Source: Sporosarcina sp. P34 | GTDB lineage: Bacteria > Bacillota > Bacilli > Bacillales_A > Planococcaceae | NCBI RefSeq assembly: GCF_002743375.1 | Contig: NZ_PDZC01000005.1 | Coordinates: forward strand, 124,001 to 188,000 | Length of the DNA stretch: 64,000 bases | Reading direction: 5' to 3' | Part shown: piece after piece, positions 36,040-45,517 of the stretch | How the letters are laid out: each line of letters opens with the position of its first letter | How positions within the stretch are numbered: position 1 is the first letter of the stretch | The notes under the pieces: generated by a model | The model's input: only the letters and a program-made list of their open reading frames with translations | The model's database searches: none | What the model was told of the DNA's origin: nothing | Program-made: the position numbers and the translations under genes

Positions 36040-38031
36040 TTACGTTATCCAATCTTTCATCTTTTTATAGATATTTTGTGACGGTAACGCCCCACCGCGT
36101 TCAATATTGCTTATATAGGATATCGAAATATTTAATTCATCGGATACTTGTTTCAGTGTTAAACCACGATTGATGCGGCATTCCTTAAAGTCACTACCGA
36201 TGTTCTTGCAACTTTCTTTTTTAGCTTGCATTAAGGAAAAATTATTTGGCGTCTTGATTGATTTCTTCCTCTCGATTGGCTCGTAATAGCTAACAATCTC
36301 GTCAGGTGGCGCAATGATGATCGTAGCATCCAACCAGACACGTAACCAGCCTTTTTTCGACATACTGTCTTCATTCCATTGATTGTATTGCCAAAATGTA
36401 ATTACGCCTTCTTCCTCCAATAGATCAAGGGCTTTCTCCAGTCGGTCCCGAATACGTGAAGGCGCTTGTGAATCTATCGGAATACCGATTTTTTCGAGTA
36501 ATGTACTGATTTTATGCGGCTGCAAGTAGCTTGCTTTTCGTGCCTGTGTACGCCAACGCCAGCTTACATAACGGATGAGTTTTTTCTCCCATTTCCGTTG
36601 ATACGGATTGAATTCAATCGCTTGATTCGGTAATAACTTTACTTGTCTGGCAGCACCTTGCAAGAAAGGATCAAAAACTTCCCCAATGGCCACATATAAA
36701 CGTTCGGGTAGTGTTTTTTCGTTTAATTCGCATGGACTACCGTCTTCATTTGTAAAAATGAACGCACGTCCTTGCATCTTCTTGTTGACAGGTTTGCCTT
36801 GTCCATATACTAAAACTGACTCAAGTTCTATCCATAGTGATTGTATGATGGAAAGCGCTTTCATCACTTGGATACGTTGTTCTTTTTCATAACCACCACG
36901 CCTACCTGTTCCTCCGAGTTTTGTCTTCAGTCCACGGAGTGTCAGTAGATCATCGAAGCGAATTTCTACGCGGTCAGCTACTTGCGCCAAATACATATGA
37001 CATAGAGAATCCAATACGTCCACATCGACTTCTGATAACGTCTGGGCATCGTTATGCAGTTGATCCATACGACTTGCTGTTCGCACCTCTTCAGGCGGAA
37101 GTAGCTGCAAAGAACCTGCTAATCTAGCACCTTGAATAGTTGCGCGTGGCCATTGATCAAGCTCACAGACAAATTTCTGGTTTGAAATCGCTTCCGTAAT
37201 AAATTGATAGATTGCATTGCTCATGACAACAAGATTATTCGTTTTTGCGGTTGATTCGATAGGCTGATGTACAGAAATCTGCTCGCTGACTCCGAGTAAT
37301 TGATTGATTTGCTCCATTGAATTTTTTTCTGATTCAAACACCGCAAGTATTTCGGAAACCATTTTTTCGATGTACACGTTGACGTCAGCGGTGAATGTAT
37401 TCAGAAAACTATCGTTGGAAACAAAACTTACCTTCATTTCTTCGAGAAATAATACATTCAACGCTTCTCTATCAAGAGCATTTAAAGTATTATAGCCATG
37501 CCTTTTAAGCATCTCACTGACGGTATGATTCATTAAATACGTCCTGTACCACGTGCTGAATACATTCCAAGAATTCTCATCATTTAGACGAGTATGTGCA
37601 TGTACCATTTTATCGTATTTAGCATGTAATTTATTTATGATTTCCCATTTGAGTGTTGGCTTATTCATAAGCAACGGTGCCAGATGACCTTCATAGGTAC
37701 TAAAAAATTTAGCGATCATGAACTCTGTCGCTTTCGCGAGCACTTCGCGTCTTGCATTAACACGAATCTTGAAAAACAAATCCAGATTGTCTTCGTAGTC
37801 TTGCTGACGGACAATGAATGTCTCGTTTTTCACCCTCGGTAAAATACGGTTATCATCCACTTTTTTTCGTACGTTTTCAGATGGAAAATTAATTAAGTAG
37901 TTATAGTCAAAGAAGTTATGCCGGTGATCATGTATAATGATCACTTGAAATGGGTCGATTTTATTTGCGATGGCTTGATGATGGGTCAGTTCATAGTTCA
38001 TGTCATTCGACAGTAAATCGTGATTAATCAA
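36040..38031 (-). CDS. Large protein of unknown function with C-terminal XRE helix-turn-helix
   Basis: A 663-residue protein. The last 45 residues form a Cro/C1-type helix-turn-helix (LTLKQVSDELNISISYISNIERG). The preceding 600 residues are mostly helical and I do not recognise them. They include a basic stretch KLIRYVSWRWRTQARKASYL, a winged-helix-like region around RDRLEKALDLLEEEGVITFW and a Gly/Arg-rich loop (GGTGRRGGYEKEQR). The start is TTG 38031, six bases after GGGGGGA. No signal peptide or membrane segment is seen. The basic helical body plus HTH suggest DNA binding, perhaps initiator-like. It flanks the Ter/dif region, and whether that is functional or a sign of an acquired element is open. 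Confidence 0.8.
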   Translation of the reverse strand: MINHDLLSNDMNYELTHHQAIANKIDPFQVIIIHDHRHNFFDYNYLINFPSENVRKKVDDNRILPRVKNETFIVRQQDYEDNLDLFFKIRVNARREVLAKATEFMIAKFFSTYEGHLAPLLMNKPTLKWEIINKLHAKYDKMVHAHTRLNDENSWNVFSTWYRTYLMNHTVSEMLKRHGYNTLNALDREALNVLFLEEMKVSFVSNDSFLNTFTADVNVYIEKMVSEILAVFESEKNSMEQINQLLGVSEQISVHQPIESTAKTNNLVVMSNAIYQFITEAISNQKFVCELDQWPRATIQGARLAGSLQLLPPEEVRTASRMDQLHNDAQTLSEVDVDVLDSLCHMYLAQVADRVEIRFDDLLTLRGLKTKLGGTGRRGGYEKEQRIQVMKALSIIQSLWIELESVLVYGQGKPVNKKMQGRAFIFTNEDGSPCELNEKTLPERLYVAIGEVFDPFLQGAARQVKLLPNQAIEFNPYQRKWEKKLIRYVSWRWRTQARKASYLQPHKISTLLEKIGIPIDSQAPSRIRDRLEKALDLLEEEGVITFWQYNQWNEDSMSKKGWLRVWLDATIIIAPPDEIVSYYEPIERKKSIKTPNNFSLMQAKKESCKNIGSDFKECRINRGLTLKQVSDELNISISYISNIERGGALPSQNIYKKMKDWIT

Positions 38032-38141
38032 ACAGAATCCCCCCGATAAACCGTAAGTTCAGAATAGTATAACATGGATTTCCAAGTTTCACTATTTACT
38101 TTTGGTTCAGTAGGAGGGACAGGTAGTAAAGGTTAAAACGT

Positions 38142-38186
38142 AAAAACAGCTTGGAAAGTCCGGCGATCGAACTTTCCAAGCTGTTT
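38142..38186 (-). terminator. Terminator of the etfBA operon
   Basis: Perfect 16-bp stem (38144-38159 with 38171-38186) and an 11-base loop. On the minus strand it leads into a T run. Confidence 0.92.
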
Positions 38187-38202
38187 CATGAATGCCTACT
38201 AA

Positions 38203-39189
38203 TTAAGATACTAATGCGCCTTGTAATTTGAGTTCTTCGATGAATAACGGAAGTACTTCGAACAAGTCACCGACGATGCCGTAATCTGCCATTTTAAAGA
38301 TGTTCGCTTCTTCATCACTGTTGATTGCGACAATTACTTTGGAGTTCGACATGCCTGCCATATGCTGGATTGCTCCTGAAATACCTACCGCGATATAGAG
38401 ATCGGGCGTGACTACTTTTCCTGTTTGACCGATTTGCAGCGAGTAATCGCAGTAATCGGCATCACAGGCACCTCTAGAAGCCCCTACAGCGCCGCCTAGC
38501 AAGTCCGCTAGCTCATACAATGCATTGAATCCTTCAGCGCTCTTAACGCCTCGACCGCCTGCAATAACGATTTTCGCTTCCGATAAATCTACGCCTTCCG
38601 TTTTCTTGCGGACCACTTCTTTAACGATCGTACGCAAGTCTTTGACATCCACTTCTTTGGCTGTGATGTCGCCTGTCCGGCTAGCGTCAGGCTCCAATGC
38701 GGAAATATTATTCGGACGGATCGTGGCGAATAGCAGTCCATCGTTTTTCATCACTTTCTTTTCAAACGCTTTACCTGAGTAGATCGGTCTAGTGAAAATG
38801 ACTTGACCATTTTCTTTTTCGATTGCCACCGCGTCCGAGATCAATCCAAGTTCCAGGCGGCTTGCGATTTTAGGTGTCACATCTTTACCGACTGCCGTAT
38901 GGCCCATGATCATGCCGGATGGCTTCTCGTCTTGCATCACTTCCATGATGACCTGTCCGTAACCTTCCGATGTATAATTGCTCAAGTTTGCATGGGAGAC
39001 GGTAATAACACGGTTCGCACCATAGTGAATCATTTCTTCAGCCGGTTGCTGCAAGTCTCCGTCGCCGAGAACCAATGCCAGAATTTCTGCGTTTTCGTTT
39101 AGTTGTTTTGCCGCTGCAATCGTTTCATAACTTACTTTACGAAGAACCCCATGCTGCAATTCCCCGATTACTAGTATCTTTTCATTCAT
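38203..39189 (-). CDS. etfA: Electron transfer flavoprotein alpha subunit
   Basis: A 328-residue protein with an N-terminal ETF alpha/beta domain and the C-terminal FAD-binding region: AGGRGVKSAEGF, LGGAVGASRGACDA, QIGQTGKVVTPDLYIAVGISGAIQHMAG and the final AINSDEEANIFKMADYGIVGD. With EtfB it takes electrons from acyl-CoA dehydrogenases and passes them to the quinone pool. AAAGGAG precedes ATG 39189. It ends the long catabolic operon, 29 bases after etfB, and a strong terminator follows. Confidence 0.96.
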   Translation of the reverse strand: MNEKILVIGELQHGVLRKVSYETIAAAKQLNENAEILALVLGDGDLQQPAEEMIHYGANRVITVSHANLSNYTSEGYGQVIMEVMQDEKPSGMIMGHTAVGKDVTPKIASRLELGLISDAVAIEKENGQVIFTRPIYSGKAFEKKVMKNDGLLFATIRPNNISALEPDASRTGDITAKEVDVKDLRTIVKEVVRKKTEGVDLSEAKIVIAGGRGVKSAEGFNALYELADLLGGAVGASRGACDADYCDYSLQIGQTGKVVTPDLYIAVGISGAIQHMAGMSNSKVIVAINSDEEANIFKMADYGIVGDLFEVLPLFIEELKLQGALVS

Positions 39190-39218
39190 AGTAAAACTCC
39201 TTTCGTTTCGTAGATTGC

Positions 39219-39992
39219 TTAGATTACTTTCGCTTCACTAGACAATAAGCCAACCAGTTCTTTGACTTGCTCTCCCGTTTCGCCTACCAACATGCGTCCT
39301 GCTTGCTTTTTAGGTGGTAAGAAAATAGAAATCGTTGCCGTCTTCGCTTTCACGTCGTCTTCATCGAGATCTAGATCATCGAGTTCCAGTTGCTCCAGCG
39401 GCTTTTTCTTTGCCTTCATGATACCTGGAAGGGACGTATATCTCGGCTCATTCAGTCCTTGCTGACACGTTACGAGTACCGGCAAGGATACTTCAATTTT
39501 CTCGAGATCTCCTTCGACGTCTTTGTCAATTTTCACCATGCCGTCTTCCATATCCAGCTTGACGATCGTCGTAATGAAAGGCATATTTAAACGCTCCGCA
39601 AGACGAGGTCCTACTTGTCCGCTTGCTTCGTCAATTGCCACATTCCCTGCGAGAATCAAATCCACTTCTTTTCCTTCAAAAAATGCTTCAAGAATTTTCG
39701 CGGTCGTGAATTGATCCCCTTCATCCAGGTCGTCACTCGTATTGATGAGTACCGCGTCATCCGCACCCATCGCAAGTGCCGTACGCAATTGCTTCTCTGA
39801 GTCTTCATCGCCAATCGTGACAACCGTTACCGTTCCGCCATGCTTGTCGCGTTGCTGGATTGCTTCTTCGACTGCGTATTCGTCGTACGGATTAATAATG
39901 AACTCCGCACCGCTTTCATCTATTTGATTGCCTGACACGGAAATCGCTTCCTCCGTGTCGAATGTTTTTTTCAGTAACACATAAATATTCAT
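39219..39992 (-). CDS. etfB: Electron transfer flavoprotein beta subunit
   Basis: A 257-residue protein with the family opening MNIYVLLKKTFDTEEAI, NPYDEYAVEEAIQ, the DDAVLI segment, the AGNVAIDEASGQVGPRLAERL AMP/FAD contact region and LPVLVTCQQGLNEPRYTSLPGIMKAKKKP (recognition loop for partner dehydrogenases). GAGAGGAG lies before ATG 39992. It is 34 bases downstream of the MFS transporter gene and belongs to the same transcript. Its electron donors are presumably the two acyl-CoA dehydrogenases of this operon. Confidence 0.96.
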   Translation of the reverse strand: MNIYVLLKKTFDTEEAISVSGNQIDESGAEFIINPYDEYAVEEAIQQRDKHGGTVTVVTIGDEDSEKQLRTALAMGADDAVLINTSDDLDEGDQFTTAKILEAFFEGKEVDLILAGNVAIDEASGQVGPRLAERLNMPFITTIVKLDMEDGMVKIDKDVEGDLEKIEVSLPVLVTCQQGLNEPRYTSLPGIMKAKKKPLEQLELDDLDLDEDDVKAKTATISIFLPPKKQAGRMLVGETGEQVKELVGLLSSEAKVI

Positions 39993-40026
39993 ATAAAAGA
40001 CTCCTCTCTATACTTTGCAGCATAAT

Positions 40027-41469
40027 TTATTTGATTTCTTCAGTTTGTAACGCTTTCGGCACAACGTTCGTATCGATCAAATCGTCTTCACTCGTGTGGA
40101 TGCCAGGAATCGCTCGAGGAATCAACGGCAAGAAGAATAATGCAATGACGATGAAGCCCATTATTACCCACGATGTATTCACTATTGCTCCTACATTATT
40201 ACCGCTTGCAGAGAAGATCGAGAAAGCAACGAGAGCTAATGATGCACCCATTCTCTGTGCAAGGTTTTCTATTACCGTATTCGTAAATGTCACGACATTC
40301 ATTCGTTCGGTTGAAGCTTTGGATACGACAAGACCTTTAACTACGGGTGTTTGGAAACCTACACCGATACCGACCAGACTCATAGCAATGAACAAATACG
40401 TAAATGATGTAGTAAGTGTCACGAAATTTAACATGATGATTCCGGAAGAAAAGACAAGAATTCCCGATCCTATAACCAATCGCGCTGACAGCTTTTTCAT
40501 AATTCTTCCGCTCAAATAGGCTGCGACCGATGTGCCAAGGAATACGGCCATCTGCAGGAAACCTACCGTTGTAGCGGCTTTTCCTTGGACGCTTTGTACA
40601 AAGAATGTTAATAAGTACATCACACCCGAGTAACCAAGGAAGATGAATACTGCAATTGTCGTAGGTACCCAGAAGTTCCGATTCGCAACGTACTCTAAAT
40701 CAAGCAAAGGTGCTTTTTGTTTTTTCTCTACAAAGATCAAGATGATCAATGCAGTGACGAAGACTAGCAATGATGGAATCCACATTCCAGATTCGATTCC
40801 GAAACTGTTGATGAAGGTTGGAATCGTCAGCAAACCGAGCAATAGAGCGATGACGAAAATCAATCCGAGAACATCCAGCTTCTTACGTGCTTGTACTTTG
40901 ACATGTGGAACGAAAGCAAAGAGTGCAATACCTAAACCACCAAGAATGGCAGTGAATATAAAGCTTGCCTGCCAGTTCGCCGTATCGACGATCATACCGC
41001 TGATGACCGGACCAAATACCGCACCGATTGTAATAAACGCCGCAAACGTTCCAATCGCTTTCGCGCGTTGTGTCCCGACCATGAATTTACCAGCATAGGC
41101 GATCCCCGATGGTGCAATCGCCGCGCCCGAAATACCTTTAAAGAATAAACCTAGAACGAGCACCCAGAAAGAAAACGAGAAGGCTACAAGCAATGATCCG
41201 ATGACCATGAACATACCGCCAATTAGGATGACGATCTTCAATCCGAACGAATCTCCAATCCATCCAAGTAGTGGCTGGAATCCTGTCAAACCAATAGCCA
41301 GACCCAGTTGCATCCACACCGCATATCCTGGCGTCAGATTAAATTCCGCCAGCATATGCGGATATGCGGGAAGATGGGTTGCTAAACTTAACATAATAAA
41401 AAATGCTCCGAAACTTATGAATAAAAAACCCCTATTAATCGATTGATCTTTCAATGCCGCTTCATTCAT
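40027..41469 (-). CDS. MFS transporter, 14-helix (DHA2-like) type
   Basis: A 480-residue membrane protein with about fourteen hydrophobic segments. The motif A-like loop reads GWIGDSFGLKIVILIG, and motif C-like FKGISGAAIAPSGIAYAG follows. DHA2 proteins are usually drug exporters, but its place inside a catabolic operon suggests uptake or export of the operon's substrate or an intermediate. The start is ATG 41469, after GGGAGG; an in-frame upstream ATG at 41499 has no ribosome site. A gap of 160 bases separates it from the aldehyde dehydrogenase gene, and no terminator is seen there. Confidence 0.87.
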   Translation of the reverse strand: MNEAALKDQSINRGFLFISFGAFFIMLSLATHLPAYPHMLAEFNLTPGYAVWMQLGLAIGLTGFQPLLGWIGDSFGLKIVILIGGMFMVIGSLLVAFSFSFWVLVLGLFFKGISGAAIAPSGIAYAGKFMVGTQRAKAIGTFAAFITIGAVFGPVISGMIVDTANWQASFIFTAILGGLGIALFAFVPHVKVQARKKLDVLGLIFVIALLLGLLTIPTFINSFGIESGMWIPSLLVFVTALIILIFVEKKQKAPLLDLEYVANRNFWVPTTIAVFIFLGYSGVMYLLTFFVQSVQGKAATTVGFLQMAVFLGTSVAAYLSGRIMKKLSARLVIGSGILVFSSGIIMLNFVTLTTSFTYLFIAMSLVGIGVGFQTPVVKGLVVSKASTERMNVVTFTNTVIENLAQRMGASLALVAFSIFSASGNNVGAIVNTSWVIMGFIVIALFFLPLIPRAIPGIHTSEDDLIDTNVVPKALQTEEIK

Positions 41470-41629
41470 ATAGTGGCCTCCCTTTATCGATAATGTCATA
41501 GTTTTTACAAGCTTTATTCATTATGTCAAATCTAGTTGTGGTTTAAAGTGAAGATCTGCAGAAGGAGATTTCGATGTGCTTGGTGCAAAACCGAAGCTCT
41601 CCTGCCACAGATCAGTCGTTATTGGCTGT

Positions 41630-43117
41630 TTACCGGACATTGATGACACAAGCTTTTTCTACTGTATAATCCAGAACCGAGTCTGTACCGTAACCGCTCT
41701 CTTTAACGCCGCTAAACGGAAGATCTGCACCTACTCTAGCGTACGTATTGACCCAGACATTACCTGCTTGAAGCTTATCAATCATACGATGGGCCAGACT
41801 GAGATTTTGTGTCCATACGCCCGCTGCCAGACCAAAGTTCGTGTCATTCGCGATTTCAATGGCTTCTTCTTCCGTATCAAACGGAATAGCGACCGCCACA
41901 GGACCGAAAATTTCTTCACGAGCTAGTTTTGAACTGTTGTCCGCTACTTTAACGAGCGTAGGCTGCACCCAGTACCCGTTCGCGAATTCCGGTTGACCCG
42001 GCAGAACAGCTTCTCCACCATACTTTCCTCCGAAGACGACTTCATACTCTTCTTTTGTTGCCTCATCGATAAACCCGCAGACCGATTGGAATTGCGCTTC
42101 GTTCGCGATCGGCCCCATGGTGTTGCTCGTATCCAGAGTATTGCCGTGTTTGACGAATTCATTGTCCGTCATCAACTCTTTTAATTGCCCAATCACTTTG
42201 TCATAAATAGAGCGCTGAATTAGCATACGTGAACCTGCCACACAAATCTGGCCGGAGTTCGGTGTGAAGATGCCGTTGATCAATCCGTGTACCGCTTGAT
42301 CAATGTCCGCATCTTCAAAGACGATATTCGGAGATTTTCCACCCAGTTCAAAGATCAACGACTTTGGTGAATGTGCTGTCGCTTTTGTGATGCGCTCCGC
42401 TGTTGCCTTCGATCCTGTCAAACTCACTTTATTTACTTCTTTGTGAGAGACGAGGTAATCCCCAATTTCACGACCTGCGCCCGAAATGACATTCAGTACG
42501 CCAGGCGGTAAAATATGTGAAATCAACTCCCCATATCGCAATGAACCGACCGCTGCACTCTCAGACGGTTTAATGATGACCGTATTCCCCGCCGCTAGCG
42601 CATAGGCAGCCTTAATCGTAAAAGTAAACAAAGGTGCGTTCCAAGGTAAAATTCCGACTACTACTCCGTATGGCTTACGTGAAGTAAAACCAAAATCTCC
42701 AGTGCCCATCTGGACTGTACGTCCTTGTGCACCTACGAGAGATGCCGCTCCTGCTGCGTCATACCAAACCTGCTTTAACACTTCCGCCAAATACTGATAC
42801 TCATCTAGTACCCAGCCGTTATTACGCGTTTCAAGCTCAAGCAACTCCGCAGCATACTCGGGTATCATATCCCCGATCTTGCGCAGATAATCGCCGCGTG
42901 TACGGGCCGGTAGATCAGCCCAGCCTTCAAATGCTCCGCGTGCCGCCTGGATGACCAGTTCTGCATCTTCTTTCTTACTTGACGGGATCTTCGCCCACAC
43001 TTCGCCTGTTGACGGGTCGATACTGTCGGCTACAGTCCCGTCTTGCGCCTGTACGATCTTGCCGTTAATAATATTGCCGTAAGTCGTCAATTTGGATTTC
43101 TCGGATACGTTCGTCAT
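41630..43117 (-). CDS. NAD(P)-dependent aldehyde dehydrogenase
   Basis: A 495-residue enzyme of the ALDH superfamily. It has the cofactor site VVGILPWNAPLF, FTGSKATAER-like VSLTGSKATAERI, the catalytic Glu in LIFELGGKSPNIVF and the catalytic Cys in NSGQICVAGSRML. EEIFGPVAVAIPF lies near the C-terminus. It should oxidise an aldehyde to an acid. In this operon the likely source is the aldehyde released by the aldolase-type thiolase-fold protein upstream, which is inference. AAGGAGG lies before ATG 43117, 18 bases after the acyl-CoA dehydrogenase gene. Confidence 0.94.
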   Translation of the reverse strand: MTNVSEKSKLTTYGNIINGKIVQAQDGTVADSIDPSTGEVWAKIPSSKKEDAELVIQAARGAFEGWADLPARTRGDYLRKIGDMIPEYAAELLELETRNNGWVLDEYQYLAEVLKQVWYDAAGAASLVGAQGRTVQMGTGDFGFTSRKPYGVVVGILPWNAPLFTFTIKAAYALAAGNTVIIKPSESAAVGSLRYGELISHILPPGVLNVISGAGREIGDYLVSHKEVNKVSLTGSKATAERITKATAHSPKSLIFELGGKSPNIVFEDADIDQAVHGLINGIFTPNSGQICVAGSRMLIQRSIYDKVIGQLKELMTDNEFVKHGNTLDTSNTMGPIANEAQFQSVCGFIDEATKEEYEVVFGGKYGGEAVLPGQPEFANGYWVQPTLVKVADNSSKLAREEIFGPVAVAIPFDTEEEAIEIANDTNFGLAAGVWTQNLSLAHRMIDKLQAGNVWVNTYARVGADLPFSGVKESGYGTDSVLDYTVEKACVINVR

Positions 43118-43135
43118 ATGTTTTCCTCCTTCAAA

Positions 43136-44269
43136 TTACCAGCCTAGTGAAGAGACTACTTTTTCTTGATAGAAAGGGGTGGATCCTAAATACTGATCAT
43201 AATAGCGAGCGCGTTTGACAAATAGATGGCAATCGATTTCTTCCGTGAATCCGATTCCACCGTGGATTTGGATGTTATGTGCCGAGACTTCGATGAATTT
43301 CTCCGTCGCATATGTACGGGCGCTGTAAACGGCCGCTTGTCGGTCGAACTCATCCGTGTCCACTACCCAGTTGGCGTAATGACTGAGGGAACGTGCAATT
43401 TCCAAATGTACTTTCATGTTGACGATACTGTGTTTGATCGCCTGGAAACGTCCAATCGCTTGGCCGAACTGCTCGCGGATCTTCGCATATTCCGTCGCCA
43501 TATGGACGACACTTTCCATTGCGCCGACAATGTATGAACTAAGTGCGGCGTTAAAGTACAACAGACCTTCTTGAAGCTGCATCCATCCCTTGTCTACTTC
43601 ACCTATAATTTGCTCTTCGTTGATGACTAGATGATTGAATTCGATTTTCGCTACATGTTTTGATTCGTCAAAGGAAGATAACTTCTCGATGTTCATCCCT
43701 TCAGTCTTGTCGATCAACACAAGAGATAATCCGTCTTCTTGATCCTCTTGATTGGTGCGTACCAATAGGAGGAATGCATCTGCAAGTTCCGCTTCCGGTA
43801 CAAGCGTCTTCGTGCCGTTTAGCACATACTGTCCACCCTGCTGCACCAATGTACATTGGATACCTGCTGGGGAGAAGTCATTGAAAGGCTCCAGTGCTGC
43901 GAATGAAACCAGTTTTTCTCCTGAGGCAATCGCTGGCAGATACTGTTGCTTCTGTTGCTCTGTTGCGTATTTCTTGAGCGTCGGTACTACCAACGCCGAC
44001 GTTTCCATGAACAAGCCAGGTACTAGTGAACGTCCCATCTCTTCGAACGTCGGAACGAGATCGAGTGCATTTAGATCCATACCGCCGTATTCTTCAGGAA
44101 TGTTGATACCGCTACATCCAAGTTCAGCTAATGTCGTGTACACTTTCTTCAGGTTTTGCGGATTATTGTCAATCATTTCTCGAGCTAGCTGTGTACCGCC
44201 GAATGTATCCAACATTTTGCGGATATGTCCACGGAACATTTCTTGCTCTTCTGTTAATGAAAAGTCCAT
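43136..44269 (-). CDS. Acyl-CoA dehydrogenase-like subunit without an obvious catalytic Glu
   Basis: A 377-residue ACAD-fold flavoprotein with the N-terminal helical domain (LTEEQEMFRGHIRKML), NIPEEYGGMDL, a middle beta domain, REQFGQAIGRFQAIKH and QIHGGIGFTEEIDCHLFVKRA. The position used by the catalytic base in medium-chain enzymes reads His in the GFTEEIDCHLF segment, and the alternative helix-G position reads GLLYFNAALS, so neither holds Glu. This is the pattern of the non-catalytic partner in two-gene alpha2beta2 dehydrogenases. It lies 20 bases after its presumed partner. GGAGGGA precedes ATG 44269. Confidence 0.88.
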   Translation of the reverse strand: MDFSLTEEQEMFRGHIRKMLDTFGGTQLAREMIDNNPQNLKKVYTTLAELGCSGINIPEEYGGMDLNALDLVPTFEEMGRSLVPGLFMETSALVVPTLKKYATEQQKQQYLPAIASGEKLVSFAALEPFNDFSPAGIQCTLVQQGGQYVLNGTKTLVPEAELADAFLLLVRTNQEDQEDGLSLVLIDKTEGMNIEKLSSFDESKHVAKIEFNHLVINEEQIIGEVDKGWMQLQEGLLYFNAALSSYIVGAMESVVHMATEYAKIREQFGQAIGRFQAIKHSIVNMKVHLEIARSLSHYANWVVDTDEFDRQAAVYSARTYATEKFIEVSAHNIQIHGGIGFTEEIDCHLFVKRARYYDQYLGSTPFYQEKVVSSLGW

Positions 44270-44289
44270 ATTTCATCCCTCCAAATCTA

Positions 44290-45486
44290 TTAACGTCCCA
44301 TATCTTTCGGCAATCCTAGTACGCGCTCACCAATCGTATTCCTCTGTACTTCACTCGTCCCTCCACCAATTGTCTGTCCGAATGAGGCGAGGAATACATG
44401 TTGCCACTTCGGATCCGCTACGGCATCTTTATCAAATAGCACGCCTTGATGTCCTTGAATCTCTACGGCAAATGCTGAGAGTGCCTGGTTCAATTCGGTT
44501 ACTACCAATTTATCGATGGACGTTTCCGCTCCTGGTTGACCGTTTTTGATCGTAGTGGTCAAGTTTTTATAGTAATTCAGTAGCGATCCACGCACGCGGG
44601 CATAGAAATTCGCCAATTTTTGTCTGACTACAGGATTTTCAATCAATGGTTTGCCATTTACTTTATACTGCTGTGCCAGTTCCACTGTATCGTTAAATTG
44701 CTTTTCGAGTGTGAAGAGTTCCGCACCGATCCCCGTACGCTCATGGAGCATTAAGGCAATCAATACATGCCAGCCCGAGTCTACTTGTCCGACGATATCA
44801 GCATCGGTTGCTACAGCGTCTGTCATATACACTTCGTTAAAGTCTTTATGTCCATCCATCTGCACGATCGGAACCGTTTCGACTCCCGGTTGGTGCATAT
44901 CCATCATGAACACGGTAATTCCACGGTGTTTCTTTTCTGGGTGCGTACTCGTTCTCGTCAACAGGAAACATTTATCCGCCACGTGGCCAAAACTTGTCCA
45001 GACTTTCTGGCCATTGATGAGCCAGCGATCGCCGTCTTTTACTGCACGTGTTTTCAAGCCTGTTAAATCAGACCCTGCGCCCGGCTCTGAATAGCCTTGG
45101 CACCATATTTCTTCACCCGTTAAGATTTTTTTCAAATATTTCTCTTTTTGTTCATCCGTTCCGATGTCGATCAATGTAGGACCTACCATATGGATCCCGA
45201 TATAGTTGATGAGTGGCGGCGCTTTGACGCGTACCATTTCTTGGTGGTAGATGATTTCTTCCATCAAGGTGGCGTTGCGACCGCCATATTCTTTCGGCCA
45301 GGCGATGGCTGCCCATCCGCCTTCATACAATTTATTCTGCCATGCACGTAACACACGGGAGTATTCATCCAAGTCTTCGGGCAAGTCGCGCTTGCCTTCT
45401 AGCCAGCCTTCAGGAAGATTGGCTTCAAGCCATGTTCGTAGTTCGGTTCTAAATTTTTCTTCTTTTTTCGTGAAAGAGAAATCCAT
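44290..45486 (-). CDS. Acyl-CoA dehydrogenase, probable catalytic subunit
   Basis: A 398-residue ACAD with AWPKEYGGRNATL, the flavin-binding WCQGYSEPGAGSDL (the conserved PxAGSDL) and KVWTSFGHVADKCFL segments. Helix G reads LIALMLHERTGIGAE, whose Glu would serve as the catalytic base, as in the actinobacterial steroid-type dehydrogenases. The C-terminal FGQTIGGGTSEVQRNTIGERVLGLP is the normal GGTSEI end. Together with the next gene it may form a heterotetramer acting on a branched or ring-bearing acyl-CoA. AAAGGATG precedes ATG 45486. Confidence 0.92.
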   Translation of the reverse strand: MDFSFTKKEEKFRTELRTWLEANLPEGWLEGKRDLPEDLDEYSRVLRAWQNKLYEGGWAAIAWPKEYGGRNATLMEEIIYHQEMVRVKAPPLINYIGIHMVGPTLIDIGTDEQKEKYLKKILTGEEIWCQGYSEPGAGSDLTGLKTRAVKDGDRWLINGQKVWTSFGHVADKCFLLTRTSTHPEKKHRGITVFMMDMHQPGVETVPIVQMDGHKDFNEVYMTDAVATDADIVGQVDSGWHVLIALMLHERTGIGAELFTLEKQFNDTVELAQQYKVNGKPLIENPVVRQKLANFYARVRGSLLNYYKNLTTTIKNGQPGAETSIDKLVVTELNQALSAFAVEIQGHQGVLFDKDAVADPKWQHVFLASFGQTIGGGTSEVQRNTIGERVLGLPKDMGR

Positions 45487-45517
45487 ACTCGCTCATCCTT
45501 TCTATCTCGTCTATCGA

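Noticed and set aside
36236..36252. GCCAAATAATT on the minus strand in the large HTH gene
   Set aside because: Only the central 9-10 bases agree with the Ter-like core; it is explained by Asn-Asn-Phe codons.
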